DNA from: Zea mays | Lineage: Eukaryota > Streptophyta > Magnoliopsida > Poales > Poaceae | Direction of reading: 5' to 3' | Assembly: GCF_902167145.1 (NCBI RefSeq) | Contig: NC_050097.1 | Location: 43,694,095 to 43,758,094 of the forward strand | Length of the DNA: 64,000 bases | Shown: piece by piece, positions 44,821 to 57,230 of the stretch | Numbering within the stretch: the stretch's first letter is position 1 | Layout: every line of letters starts with the position of its first letter | Program-made: the position numbers and the translations under genes | Notes under the pieces: generated by a model | Told to the model about the DNA's origin: nothing | What the model saw: the letters and a program-made list of their open reading frames with translations, nothing else | Database searches by the model: none

Positions 44821-46495
44821 TGTCGGGGACCATAATTAGGGGTACCCTCAAGACTCCTAATTCTCAGCTGGTAACCCCCATCAGCATAAAGCTGCAAAGG
44901 CCTGATGGGTGCGATTAAGTCAGGGATCAGTCCATTCGAGCGACTCGATCACGCCTCGCCCGAGCCTAGCCTCGGACAAGGGCAGCCGACCCCAGAGGGT
45001 TTCCGTCTCGCCCGAGGCCCCCCTCCAACGGCAGACACATCTCCGGCTCGCCCGAGGCCCTGCCTTCGCTAAGAAGCAACCCTGACTAAATCGCCGCACC
45101 GACCGACCGAATCGCAGGAGCATTTAATGCAAAGGTGGCCTGACATCTTTATCCTGACGCGCGCCCTCCGGCAGAGCCGAAGTGACCGCCGTCACTTCGC
45201 CGCTCCACTGACCGGTCTGACAGAAGGACAGCGCCGCCTGCGCCACTCCGACTATAGTGCCACTCGACAGAGTGAGACTGACAGGCAGTCAGGCCCTGCC
45301 GAAGGCACCATAGGAAGCTCCGCTCCGCCCGACCCAGGGCTTGGACTCGGGCTAAGTCCCGGAAGACGGCGAACTCCGCTCCGCCCGACCCAGGGCTCGG
45401 ACTCGGGCTAAGTCCCGGAAGACGGCGAACTCCGCTCCGCCCGACCCAGGGCTCGGACTCGGGCTAAGACCCAGAAGACGGCGAACTCCGCTCCGCTCGA
45501 CCCAGGGCTCGGACTCGGGCTAAGACCCGGAAGACGGCGAACTCCGCTCCGCCCGACCCAGGGCTCGGACTCGGGCTAAGACCCGGAAGACGGCGAACTC
45601 TGCTCCGCCCGACCCAGGGCTCGGACTCGGGCTCAGCCCCAGAAGACGACGAACTTCGCTCCGCCCGACCCCAGGGCTCGGACTCCGCCCTGGCCTCCGC
45701 CGACGACCTCCGCCTCGCCCGACCCAGGGGCTCGGACTCGGCCTCGGCCATGGAAGATAGACTCGACCTCGGCTTCGGAGGAGCCTCCACATCGCCCAGC
45801 CTAGGGCGCAGGCCAGCCACGTCAACGGGAAGCGCCATCATCACCCTACCCCAAGCTGACTCGGGCCGCAGGGAACAAGACCGGTGTCCCATCTGGCCAG
45901 CTCCGCCAGATAGGCAATGATGGCGCCCCGCACGCTCTGTGACGACGGCGGCTCCCAGCTCTCTTACGGAAGCAGGTGGACGTCAGCAAGGACTCGACCG
46001 CTCCAACAGCTGTCCCTCCGCCAGACACCGTCGCTCCTCCGACGGCCACGACATCACACCAGCAGGGTGCCAAGATCTCTCCGGCTGCCACATTGGCATG
46101 TACTTAGGGCGTCAGCTCTCCCCCGCTAGACACGTAGCACTCTGCTACACCCCCGTTGTACACCTGGATCCTCTCCTTACGCCTATAAAAGGAAGGACCA
46201 GGGCCCTCTTAGAGAGGGTTGGCCGCGCGGGGACGAGGACGGGACAAACGCTCTCTTGGGGCCGCTCGCTTCCCTCTCCCGCGTGGACGCTTGTAACCCC
46301 TACTGCAAGCGCACCCGACCTGGGCGCGGGACGAACACGAAGGCCGCGAGATTCCCACCTCTCTCACGCCGGACTCCGGCCGCCTCGCTCTCCCCCCCCC
46401 CCCTTTGTGCTCGCCCACGCGCTCGACCCATCTGGGCTGGGGCACGCGGCACTCACTCGTCGGCCTGAGGGACCCCCGGTCTCGAAACGCCGACA
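44821..46495 (+). repeat. E2 3' LTR
   Basis: 1675 bp, the partner of 36189-37915, with six minisatellite units. By eye the two differ at roughly 15-20 positions apart from the repeat count. Confidence 0.92.
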
Positions 46496-46500
46496 AGAAG

Positions 46501-47205
46501 TAAAATCTAATTGGCTATCATTCACCCCCTCTGGTTGCCTCACCGATCCTACAGTTAAGACGCCCTAAGGATATATATATACTTGTTTATCTTTTTAAGA
46601 GATTTTCTGTGTTTTCGAAGAATCTGGATTTGCGGATAATCTATCTACCACGCGTATAGAGGAAGATGAAGGATTTGTTCGGTTTAGGTTTACAAAGTGA
46701 CAGATTCCTTCGTCGCGATAACTCGGTAAATTCCGTTTACGTTAATTTGGACTATTTTTATATAAATGTTTTTTACAAAAGTGAACTCGAAAGTGAAGTG
46801 TCGATTCTGACGGCTACAATCCGACGTCCATGCCAAATGGGCTCTGAATATGCTGTCGGCTCCATAAAAAAACCTCCAAGCAGCCGGCTTTACTAATAAT
46901 CTATTATCTATACAATGGAATGAAGCCGGCGCTGCCCTTTTAATAAAAGAAATGGTCGAGCAATAACGCTCTGAACATAAGACACTGACATGCAAAAACT
47001 ATAGCAGCCAGCAGGATATGATTCTGTTTTTTAATCTTGCATGAGTGATTGAGACTGGTACCAAATCGAAGGCTTTCAACCTTCCATGAATCCGCTGTGT
47101 TGCAAAACTAATACTAAAGCCTCTGCCATTTTCACTGAACAACAACGTGATGAAATTGGTATGCGTCGGTTTCAGATACACTTGATTAATACTCCACGCT
47201 GCTGA
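46501..47205. other. Low-copy-looking DNA, start resembles a copia LTR end
   Basis: The first 60 bp continue the possible copia LTR of 11793-12223. The rest is AT-rich without a gene. AGCCGGCTT near 46882 is matched by AAGCCGGC near 46922, a small hairpin. Confidence 0.4.
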
Positions 47206-47208
47206 TAA

Positions 47209-47534
47209 GGATCTGTTTGGTTGACTGTGACGGTAAAAAAAACTGATCTAAGCCTGAGATTAGTGAAAAAGTTGTTTTAAACTATAAGCTGTTAAAAAGC
47301 TAAAAACTCCTTGGTGGAAACCATTAAAAATAGATAAAAGTTCTTTTATATATATATTTTTATAGTTTTATCCAAAAGCCGCTAAAAATAGATTTACAGA
47401 TGCTTTCAGTTTTGCACTGCGGGAAAATCGGTTTTTAGAAAAAACTGCTTTCTAGATCCAGCTATTTTGTTTGATTTTTGGGTTTTAGGAGGCAAAAGCC
47501 AAAGCCAAAATCAAAATCCAAACCAAACACACCG
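47209..47534. mobile_element. Tourist-like MITE (PIF/Harbinger type), 326 bp
   Basis: Flanked by TAA on both sides (47206-47208 and 47535-47537). Ends are inverted: GGATCTGTTTGGTT on the left, CGGTGTGTTTGGTT read inward from the right. A 3-bp TWA target and a TGTTTGG end are typical of Tourist elements. No coding capacity. Confidence 0.6.
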
Positions 47535-47846
47535 TAAGTATACTTTGTTGTCTTATTTGATCTCTGATTGGGTTTATTTGCCTTTAGAAATAGCATTTCT
47601 TTTTTTCCCTGAAAATACTAATTCATTTGCCTTTCGAAACGAATCAATGTTCGTCTAAACTATAAATCCTAAACTCGAAACGTATATATCTTAATTCAAT
47701 GTGATTAAGATAAAGTAGAGTAAAATTTAAACTAATTTATATATCTCAAGTCTCTTTAGCGGATATCGATTGAGATGAATATGAGAGTATATAAAAAAAT
47801 CATTAGCGTCGGGCACCATCAGAACTCAATGCACTAAGGTTGCTTA

Positions 47847-48233
47847 GGGTATGTTTGGTTAAGGAGTGAAGGAGAATGAGGCAGTTCTATTCCTATTTTC
47901 TAGATGTTTTGTTTCCAATAAAAGAGCAGCGCACGATTCCTAGAGTCTTCATATAGAAATTTACTATAAATAGTTGAAATTTTTGTTCCACCAAAACGAC
48001 CGAATGCAAGCGCTCTCCCGGACGCGAGCGCTGCGCTCCCTCTCTTTCCCTCTACACTTATATAACTCTCCAACCAAACAAAGAATAGAACGACTACACT
48101 TTATTTTACTCTTCAACCAAACAAAAAATAAAGCAATTTTATTCTACTTGTCAAACGTAAAATAAAACGACTATATTTTTAAAAACTAGAATTGAGCTGT
48201 TCTATTCTAATAGACTCTTCACCAAACACATCA
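47847..48233. mobile_element. Tourist-like MITE (PIF/Harbinger type), 387 bp
   Basis: Flanked by TTA (47844-47846 and 48234-48236). Left end GGGTATGTTTGGTTAAGGAG, right end read inward TGATGTGTTTGGTGAAGAGT. Near each end an inverted TTCTATTC/GAATAGAA word adds support. Non-coding. Confidence 0.65.
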
Positions 48234-48236
48234 TTA

Positions 48237-48700
48237 AACTTCAGGCGAATTCGTATATGAATTGCACAATTTTTAACTGTCTGCTTGTATTTTCTTTTGA
48301 TCTCTCCAACAGCAAGAGACACCATTCGGGGATGTTTGAAAACTTTCGTACTTTGAGCTGGAAGTTCCTCCGTGCACTGTAAATCATCGCGATGTTTGAA
48401 TATACATAGGAGAAGTTATAGATGGTGCATGATCCATTTGATTTAAAAAAAAACGGAACCGTGACTCTTCAAGCGGGTCTACAAATTGTTTACCTTTTGT
48501 ATAAGAAAAATGCCACATCTTTGTACACGGGTCTTGGACTGAAGGAAAAATGCCACATCTTTATTTTCTAATAAGAAAACATCTCCAAATCGTATTGGAA
48601 ATAGATGTTCTTTGCGCAATTTTTAATGTTGGGGTAGTATATCTGTATATATAGCATGCCAACAAGGAGACCTGAGCTGAGCCCATTTGCTTTCAGAAAC
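48237..48700 (+). promoter_or_regulatory. Putative promoter of the purine permease gene, cut off by E4
   Basis: A TATATATA box at 48646-48653 predicts a start near 48680, about 20 bp before the E4 insertion point. If E4 is ignored, the sequence runs on (CTTTCAGAAAC, then AACCAGGGAGACGC at 57158) to the permease ATG at 57231. This gives a plausible 5' leader of about 95 nt. The assignment is inferred from spacing; there is no expression evidence. Confidence 0.5.
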
Positions 48701-51700
48701 TGTAAGGCCTAAAATTGGTATAAATAAATAAATAAATAAACAAATAAACAAATATATTTATGGTAGTGTTTTGAGAATAGTTGAATTCCTTGGAAAATTG
48801 AGTTGGATCTTTTCTTGTCATAATCAATTAACGATACGAAATTAATTAAGCAACCAAAAAAAATGCATCTCTGTTGTTGTGAGGTACTTTATTGAGCACA
48901 TAAATTTGACCTCAAAGTATAAATGAAAAAAAAATGTAGAATAGAAAATGAGTAAAAGAGGAAAGGAAATGATATTGAATTCATTATTTCTCCCATAATT
49001 AAATAATGCGAAGGAAAACAAATAAAAATGTTGCAAATAGTAGTATTTATATTAATTAGGATTATGTTGGATATTGTAAATCTTAAATTCAAAACAAAAA
49101 TTTGAATTTGGAAAGGTTTAAAACGAGTAGAAATGGAAATAAAGTAGAAAATATAGAAAAATTGATAAGAGTAACCTGCTCTTGGGCCGGCTTTCCCACC
49201 TTCTCGGCCCATCTCACATCTTCTCCCACCACTAGGCCCAGCCGTCACCTGCACTCCGCGCTCACTGCCCTTGGGCCCCACCGTCCGGTCTCAGTAACTC
49301 GGACTCCACCACGCGCACCGATTCCTCCTTCCACTGGCATCGGGGGCTCGCCTGTCGGGTTCTTCCCCAACCTCACCGTAACAAGCTTCGCATGATTCGC
49401 GCGGCCGTTGTGCAACAGACTCCCGTGATCCACTCGTGGAGCAATTTTCGCTCGACCGCGATCCTCGCAACAACCCGGACCGAGTCGCCTTGGGAGAGTC
49501 GCGCGATCCGCCGCCAGTCTCCGCAACATCGCGCGGTCTCCGCCTCGCCTAGAATTTCGCCGAGCTACCCGGCAACAACCTGGCCGAGGCCTCACCTCAA
49601 ATGGCTAGCGCCGGGGTCTTCGCCACTCCTCCCTGCCTCCAACTCCGCGGTACCTGTGGGCTTCGGCTGTGAAATCGGAAGCCGTGTGCAGTGCGCGTAC
49701 GCCGTCGCCGGGCGCCATTGTAGAAGTAGCATAGCCGCCACCCCTCCAAATCACACCCTGCCGTCGATTCGTTCCGGGAAGGAGCTTTGGGAGTCGGCGA
49801 TCGACCGTGGGTGTACATCCATAGCACACCGGAGCTCGGGATCAAAGCGCGGCGCCGGAATTTCACATCGGCGCGGACTTCCACTCCGACACCTGCCCCG
49901 CGCCGTGGACCGGGGACTCTCGGCGTTGTCCATGGTATTAATCTGCCCCATCTAGTTCACTATTGGTCGCGCTACGATAATCTCCTTGCGGCTTGGACCT
50001 AGGACGTCGGGTCGTGGTCAGATTCCTCACCGGAGTTGCATCGCCGCGGAGGGCGCGCCGTCGTGGTTCGGCCATGTTTGGGCAAGCTATTCTCGACCGT
50101 CGATCTGCGGGCGGACGACTTAGATTAGGACAGTGCGCTGTCTCACTAGAAACCATCCCGACCATAGGTCTCGCGATGTGCGGTTGAAAACAGTTAGGGC
50201 GGTGATCAAACCAGAACCCTAGGATCGTGATCCAAGGGACACGTTTGGATCTCCGGTATTAAAATACCTCTGCCGTTGATCTAGCCGTCAACGGTCGATA
50301 TCCGTTTACCGAATCATAACCCCGTTCTTATAATCTAGCGCGTAAGATTTAGATCTGACGGCCAGATTTGGCCTGTACCCCTTCGCCCTGGGCGTTTTGC
50401 GTAAGAACCCTCCTAGAATTTAGGAAATAACCCGCAGTCCCTTGTGTCTGTTTTCTGAGTCTAGGTAATTTTACCCCGGGACCCCTGCACTTCTCTGTAT
50501 TAGTGTGCCCAGTCCAGGAAGCTAAGATCTCAGATAAATGGAATAAGAAAATGATATTTAATGCAAAAATAAATGCTAGATTGTGTTTAAATCATAGAAA
50601 TTTCATATGATGTCCAAATTAGTTAATTCCAATTCATATAATTCTATAATATTATTGTTTATCACATAGTGTCTCTGTTTTGACATGAAAGTCACATTAA
50701 AATTTATTTCTTAATTAATCTGATGCCAAGCACATAAAACCTTAGGAAATTCGTATCTCCTCCGTTTTAACTCCGATTTGATCCGTTCAAGTTGCGTTAG
50801 TCTCGTAGCTTCGCGTAGATTATTTTTACGCAGTGTATTCTTATGTTTGGTGTGATGTTAATTTTATCTATACCATGTTTGTTTGTATTGCTACGACTAG
50901 CGCGAGGACACGTGTCATTTGAAGAGCAAGTTGGTACCTGGAATCTCAAGTCCCAGGCAAGTTGTGCCCTTGATCACTTCTTTTACCCACTCATGTTCTA
51001 ATTAATCATAATGATCTGCATAGGTTAATTTTGATGGGACCCAATAGGTTACCCTAGTTTGACTATCTTTATACCTTGATTACCACTGGACTTTTTGGGT
51101 AGTACTTGCTATTGCTTTATGTGGTTTTGGGTATGAAGATTATACTATTCATGATTATACTTTTGTTATCAGTTGTTATTTATTGTTCATGTTAAAGATC
51201 ATTATGTTAATTGGAACATGGAGAACCACCCGGGAAAACAGTGCTACCACAAGGGTTTATGGACGCCCTTGGCTGACTAATTAGGAAAGCTAGTGGAGGA
51301 CTACCTTACCCGAAAGGGGCAAGGGCAGTAGGGGAGTGGTCAGTGTAGGGAGGCCCTCGGGAGGATTTTGCTGTGATGGCGGTCCTGCAAGGGATTCCTG
51401 GGAAGGCCCTCGGGAGGATTTTGCTGTGATGGCGGTCCTGCAAGGGATTCCTGGGGAGGCCCTCGGGAGGATTTTGCTGTGATGGCGGTCCTGCAAGGGA
51501 TTCCTGCATTGGAGCTTCCTATAAACTGTAGCGGGTTTTCTGAAGCTAGTGGAACTTTGTAAAGGCCTCGTAGTGTTACCCTGCCTCGCCTCCTCGGTAG
51601 AGGTGTATGGGAAGTCGCGATCCCTTGGCAGATGGGTAACATGACTTGTGGGTAAAGATGCGCCACCTCTGCAGAGTGTAAAACTGGTATACTAGCCGTG

Positions 51701-52293
51701 CTCACGGTCATGAGCAGCTCGGACACTCACATGATTAAATTATGGAACTTAAACTCAATTTGTCATACGCATTGCATCGCAGGTGAGATTGTTACTTTTG
51801 TTCTACTAAATTGGGCTGGTATTTACTTATACTTAGTAATGGCTAATAAAATTTTGACCAACTTTAAAAGCAATGCTCAGCTTCAGCCATCCTCTTTGGT
51901 AAGCCTTACACTTCACATGAGCTCCCACCTTTGGCGAGTTCATACACATTATTCCCCACAACTTGCTAAGCGATGAACGTATGTGAGCTCACTCTTGCTG
52001 TCTCACACCCCCACAGGTCAAGAACAGGTACCGCAGGATGAGGCGCTTGGAGGATGCTGTGATGAGTTCGTGAGTGGTCTAGGCCGTCGTCTCCCAGTCA
52101 ACTTTGGGTTGCTGGACCGTTGTCTCCTTATAATGTAATTACTTATTTATTTTGTATAGAACTCCTATTATATAGTAAAGATGTGACATTCGATCCTGTG
52201 CCATGATTCATCATATGTGTGAGACTTGGTCCCAGCACACCTGGTGATTATGTTCGCGCCCGGGTTTTGGTGCCCTGAAATCCGGGTGTGACA
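48701..52293 (+). repeat. E4 5' LTR
   Basis: Starts TGTAAGGCC and ends CCGGGTGTGACA. Contains a TAAA microsatellite near its start, a GC-rich block (about 49180-50200) and three tandem 53-bp units (51351-51509). A 187-codon frame at 49392-49955 is present in both LTRs only because they are recent copies. Confidence 0.94.
51351..51509. repeat. 53-bp triplication in E4 LTR
   Basis: Three units with AGGCCCTCGGGAGGATTTTG and GATGGCGGTCCTGCAAGGGA. Repeated identically in the other LTR (about 56210-56368). The related solo LTR has a single divergent unit near 10965-11010. Confidence 0.9.
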
Positions 52294-52297
52294 GAAG

Positions 52298-52308
52298 TGG
52301 TATCAGAG
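52298..52308 (+). promoter_or_regulatory. E4 primer-binding site (tRNA-iMet)
   Basis: TGGTATCAGAG, complementary to the 3' end of initiator tRNA-Met, shortly after the 5' LTR. Confidence 0.9.
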
Positions 52309-53562
52309 GAATGTTGACTGTAGGACGAAACCTAGATAGAACTGGACAACCATTCTTTACTTACCCTTGCTACTCTAATTCTTTTCTAAACTTTTCTTAA
52401 TCTTTTCTCATCTATTTCCGCTTGACTCTGATCATTCTTACCTTTTCTTTCTAAAGACAAATGTGGATTTCACACTCTGAAATCCCGTGCCTAAAGTGAC
52501 CTTTAGGACTAGGAGACCTACTCTTAGGAACAAAAAAAAAACAAAACTATTTTTGTAGATATTGGTATGCTTGAATGTTTGTTCTTATGATACTTGTCTG
52601 ATTTGATTCTTTGATTGAGTGTGATGAGTTGTGGAGTAACGTCCACAATTGCATCTGTATATACATATAGTAAAAAAATGTTGATAAAATAAACTAGATC
52701 AACTAAGAACATTCCCCACTAGAATATATCAAATAGATCCATTTTATCTTTAAAAAAAATTCTCTCTTAGTTTAATAGACCCATCTCATCTTAAAAGATT
52801 CTATCTTATCCTTATGAATTCATCTTGCCCTAATTCGCATATTTATCCCGCTCTAGTATAACAACCATGATCTAGTCAAAAATAAATTAAGTAGATCTTA
52901 ACTAGTCTAATCTAGTTATATCCAACCTGATCTAGATTCTATCTAATCTAATGTGATCTAATCTAATGGGGTCTACTTAAACAGATTAGCGATACTGGTA
53001 GAAGAGATTAGACCCTACTAGCCAGGTGTTAACTTAACTCAGTACATTAGACCAACTCAATCACATGCATGAGATCTGATCCAACCCATAGAATCATGAT
53101 AGATTGCATAATCTGTCTACCCTCACTTGACCTCAAACAAGATTTTGACCTACATCATGTAGTCTATCTCACATATATCTATCTTAACGATATTCTCCAA
53201 CCCCGATAATATACACTAACCTCAAATCAATGAGACCAAGACTGGAGAAGAAAAGATCAACCTCGTCAAGGAAGGAAAGAAGTCAAACTCAATCTTCAGA
53301 TGCATTACCACTCAACACAAAATTCTTTCCCACTATAAACTTTCTCACCCTAGGCTATTCTTTCCCTAATCTATCTTTTACACTACACAATAAGGTGACT
53401 AGACATATATATACCTATGCTTTCATAACCACTTTCTAAATAACAAGAAACTTCTTATCCTTAAACTAATTAGAAGTTAAACGCTAAATTATAAATAAAG
53501 CTTTTTACATCCCTGTCCTTACAAATCTCGAGGACGAGATTTCTGTTAAGGGGGGTAGGATT
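52309..53562 (+). other. E4 internal domain, non-coding
   Basis: No gag or pol similarity and no long frame. AT-rich, with many TCTAATCTAGT/GATCTAATC words (about 52870-53000). Ends in the polypurine tract 53548-53560. Confidence 0.85.
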
Positions 53563-56500
53563 TGTAAGGCCTAAAATTGGTATAAATAAATAAATAAATA
53601 AACAAATAAACAAATATATTTATGGTAGTGTTTTGAGAATAGTTGAATTCCTTGGAAAATTGAGTTGGATCTTTTCTTGTCATAATCAATTAACGATACG
53701 AAATTAATTAAGCAACCAAAAAAATGCATCTCTGTTGTTGTGAGGTACTTTATTGAGCACATAAATTTGACCTCAAAGTATAAATGAAAAAAAAATGTAG
53801 AATAGAAAATGAGTAAAAGAGGAAAGGAAATGATATTGAATTCATTATTTCTCCCATAATTAAATAATGCGAAGGAAAACAAATAAAAATGTTGCAAATA
53901 GTAGTATTTATATTAATTAGGATTATGTTGGATATTGTAAATCTTAAATTCAAAACAAAAATTTGAATTTGGAAAGGTTTAAAACGAGTAGAAATGGAAA
54001 TAAAGTAGAAAATATAGAAAAATTGATAAGAGTAACCTGCTCTTGGGCCGGCTTTCCCACCTTCTCGGCCCATCTCACATCTTCTCCCACCACTAGGCCC
54101 AGCCGTCACCTGCACTCCGCGCTCACTGCCCTTGGGCCCCACCGTCCGGTCTCAGTAACTCGGACTCCACCACGCGCACCGATTCCTCCTTCCACTGGCA
54201 TCGGGGGCCCGCCTGTCGGGTTCTTCCCCAACCTCACCGTAACAAGCTTCGCATGATTCGCGCGGCCGTTGTGCAACAGACTCCCGTGATCCACTCGTGG
54301 AGCAATTTTCGCTCGACCGCGATCCTCGCAACAACCCGGACCGAGTCGCCTTGGGAGAGTCGCGCGATCCGCCGCCAGTCTCCGCAACATCGCGCGGTCT
54401 CCGCCTCGCCTAGAATTTCGCCGAGCTACCCGGCAACAACCTGGCCGAGGCCTCACCTCAAATGGCTAGCGCCGGGGTCTTCGCCACTCCTCCCTGCCTC
54501 CAACTCCGCGGTACCTGTGGGCTTCGGCTGTGAAATCGGAAGCCGTGTGCAGTGCGCGTACGCCGTCGCCGGGCGCCATTGTAGAAGTAGCATAGCCGCC
54601 ACCCCTCCAAATCACACCCTGCCGTCGATTCGTTCCGGGAAGGAGCTTTGGGAGTCGGCGATCGACCGTGGGTGTACATCCATAGCACACCGGAGCTCGG
54701 GATCAAAGCGCGGCGCCGGAATTTCACATCGGCGCGGACTTCCACTCCGACACCCGCCCCGCGCCGTGGACCGGGGACTCTCGGCGTTGTCCATGGTATT
54801 AATCTGCCCCATCTAGTTCACTATTGGTCGCGCTACGATAATCTCCTTGCGGCTTGGACCTAGGACGTCGGGTCGTGGTCAGATTCCTCACCGGAGTTGC
54901 ATCGCCGCGGAGGGCGCGCCGCCGTGGTTCGGCCATGTTTGGGCAAGCTATTCTCGACCGTCGATCTGCGAGCGGACGACTTAGATTAGGACAGTGCGAT
55001 GTCTCACTAGAAACCATCCCGACCATAGGTCTCGCGATGTGCGGTTGAAAACAGTTAGGGCGGTGATCAAACCAGAACCCTAGGATCGTGATCCAAGGGA
55101 CACGTTTGGATCTCGGGTATTAATACCTCTGCCGTTGATCTAGCCGTCAACGGTCGATATCCGTTTACCGAATCATAACCCCGTTCTTATAATCTAGCGC
55201 GTAAGATTTAGATCTGACGGCCAGATTTGGCCTGTACCCCTTCGCCCTGGGCGTTTTGCGTAAGAACCCTCCTAGAATTTAGGAAATAACCCGTAGTCCC
55301 TTGTGTCTGTTTTCTGAGTCTAGGTAATTTTACCCCGGGACCCCTGCACTTCTCTGTATTAGTGTGCCCAGTCCAGGAAGCTAAGATCTCAGATAAATGG
55401 AATAAGAAAATGATATTTAATGCAAAAATAAATGCTAGATTGTGTTTAAATCATAGAAATTTCATATGATGTCCAAATTAGTTAATTCCAATTCATATAA
55501 TTCTATAATATTATTGTTTATCACATAGTGTCTCTGTTTTGACATGAAAGTCACATTAAAATTTATTTCTTAATTAATCTGATGCCAAGCACATAAAACC
55601 TTAGGAAATTCGTATCTCCTCCGTTTTAACTCCGATTTGATCCGTTCAAGTTGCGTTAGTCTCGTAGCTTCGCGTAGATTATTTTTACGCAGTGTATTCT
55701 TATGTTTGGTGTGATGTTAATTTTATCTATACCATATTTGTTTGTATTGCTACGACTAGCGCGAGGACACGTGTCATTTGAAGAGCAAGTTGGTACCTGG
55801 AATCTCAAGTCCCAGGCAAGTTGTGCCCTTGATCACTTCTTTTACCCACTCATGTTCTAATTAATCATAATGATCTGCATAGGTTAATTTTGATGGGACC
55901 CAATAGGTTACCCTAGTTTGACTATCTTTATACCTTGATTACCACTGGACTTTTTGGGTAGTACTTGCTATTGCTTTATGTGGTTTTGGGTATGAAGATT
56001 ATACTATTCATGATTATACTTTTGTTATCAGTTGTTATTTATTGTTCATGTTAAAGATCATTATGTTAATTGGAACATGGAGAACCACCCGGGAAAACAG
56101 TGCTACCACAAGGGTTTATGGACGCCCTTGGCTGACTAATTAGGAAAGCTAGTGGAGGACTACCTTACCCGAAAGGGGCAAGGGCAGTAGGGGAGTGGTC
56201 AGTGTAGGGAGGCCCTCGGGAGGATTTTGCTGTGATGGCGGTCCTGCAAGGGATTCCTGGGAAGGCCCTCGGGAGGATTTTGCTGTGATGGCGGTCCTGC
56301 AAGGGATTCCTGGGGAGGCCCTCGGGAGGATTTTGCTGTGATGGCGGTCCTGCAAGGGATTCCTGCATTGGAGCTTCCTATAAACTGTAGCGGGTTTTCT
56401 GAAGCTAGTGGAACTTTGTAAAGGCCTCGTAGTGTTACCCTGCCTCGCCTCCTCGGTAGAGGTGTATGGGAAGTCGCGATCCCTTGGCAGATGGGTAACA

Positions 56501-57152
56501 TGACTTGTGGGTAAAGATGCGCCACCTCTGCAGAGTGTAAAACTGGTATACTAGCCGTGCTCACGGTCATGAGCAGCTCGGACACTCACATGATTAAATT
56601 ATGGAACTTAAACTCAATTTGTCATACGCATTGCATCGCAGGTGAGATTGTTACTTTTGTTCTACTAAATTGGGCTGGTATTTACTTATACTTAGTAATG
56701 GCTAATAAAATTTTGACCAACTTTAAAAGCAATGCTCAGCTTCAGCCATCCTCTTTGGTAAGCCTTACACTTCACATGAGCTCCCACCTTTGGCGAGTTC
56801 ATACACATTATTCCCCACAACTTGCTGAGCGATGAACGTATGTGAGCTCACTCTTGCTGTCTCACACCCCCACAGGTCAAGAACAGGTACCGCAGGATGA
56901 GGCGCTTGGAGGATGCTGTGATGAGTTCGTGAGTGGTCTAGGCCGTCGTCTCCCAGTCAACTTTGGGTTGCTGGACCGTTGTCTCCTTATAATGTAATTA
57001 CTTATTTATTTTGTATAGAACTCCTATTATATAGTAAAGATGTGACATTCGATCCTGTGCCATGATTCATCATATGTGTGAGACTTGGTCCCAGCACACC
57101 TGGTGATTATGTTCGCGCCCGGGTTTTGGTGCCCTGAAATCCGGGTGTGACA
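53563..57152 (+). repeat. E4 3' LTR
   Basis: Partner of 48701-52293. It ends 78 bp before the permease start codon in the same orientation, so it could supply a promoter to that gene. Confidence 0.94.
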
Positions 57153-57230
57153 GAAACAACCAGGGAGACGCATGGCGAAGTAGTAGTAGCGACATATATA
57201 TATTTCTGGTATTGAGTTTGAGCCTGCAAT

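Larger units (their letters stand above)
36189..46495 (+). mobile_element. E2: Tat-type Ty3/Gypsy element (Huck-like), integrase lost
   Basis: TSD AGAAG (36184-36188 and 46496-46500), LTRs at 36189-37915 and 44821-46495. The same family as E1 but on the plus strand. It carries gag, protease, RT, RNase H and archaeal-type RNase H. At about 43340 the reading leaves the family sequence: integrase and the antisense gene, present in E1, are missing, and about 250 bp of unrelated-looking sequence stands in their place before the shared 3' region. It is therefore about 10.3 kb instead of about 15 kb and could only move with help from another element. Confidence 0.9.
48701..57152 (+). mobile_element. 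E4: non-coding Tekay/Del-type LTR retrotransposon, very young
   Basis: TSD GAAAC (48696-48700 and 57153-57157). LTRs at 48701-52293 (3593 bp) and 53563-57152 (3590 bp). A primer site TGGTATCAGAG (52298-52308) lies five bases inside. A TCTCGAGGACGAGATTTCTG phrase followed by AAGGGGGGTAGGA (53548-53560) precedes the second LTR, a layout known from Tekay/Del chromoviruses. The internal part is only 1269 bp and encodes nothing recognisable, so the element needs another's proteins (a LARD-like design). By eye the LTRs differ at about ten bases plus two tiny indels, roughly 0.3 percent. Confidence 0.93.

Noticed and set aside
49392..49955. 187-codon frame in the E4 LTR, repeated at 54253-54816
   Set aside because: Its apparent conservation only reflects that the two LTRs are recent copies. 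It has no similarity to a known family and lies in GC-rich LTR sequence.
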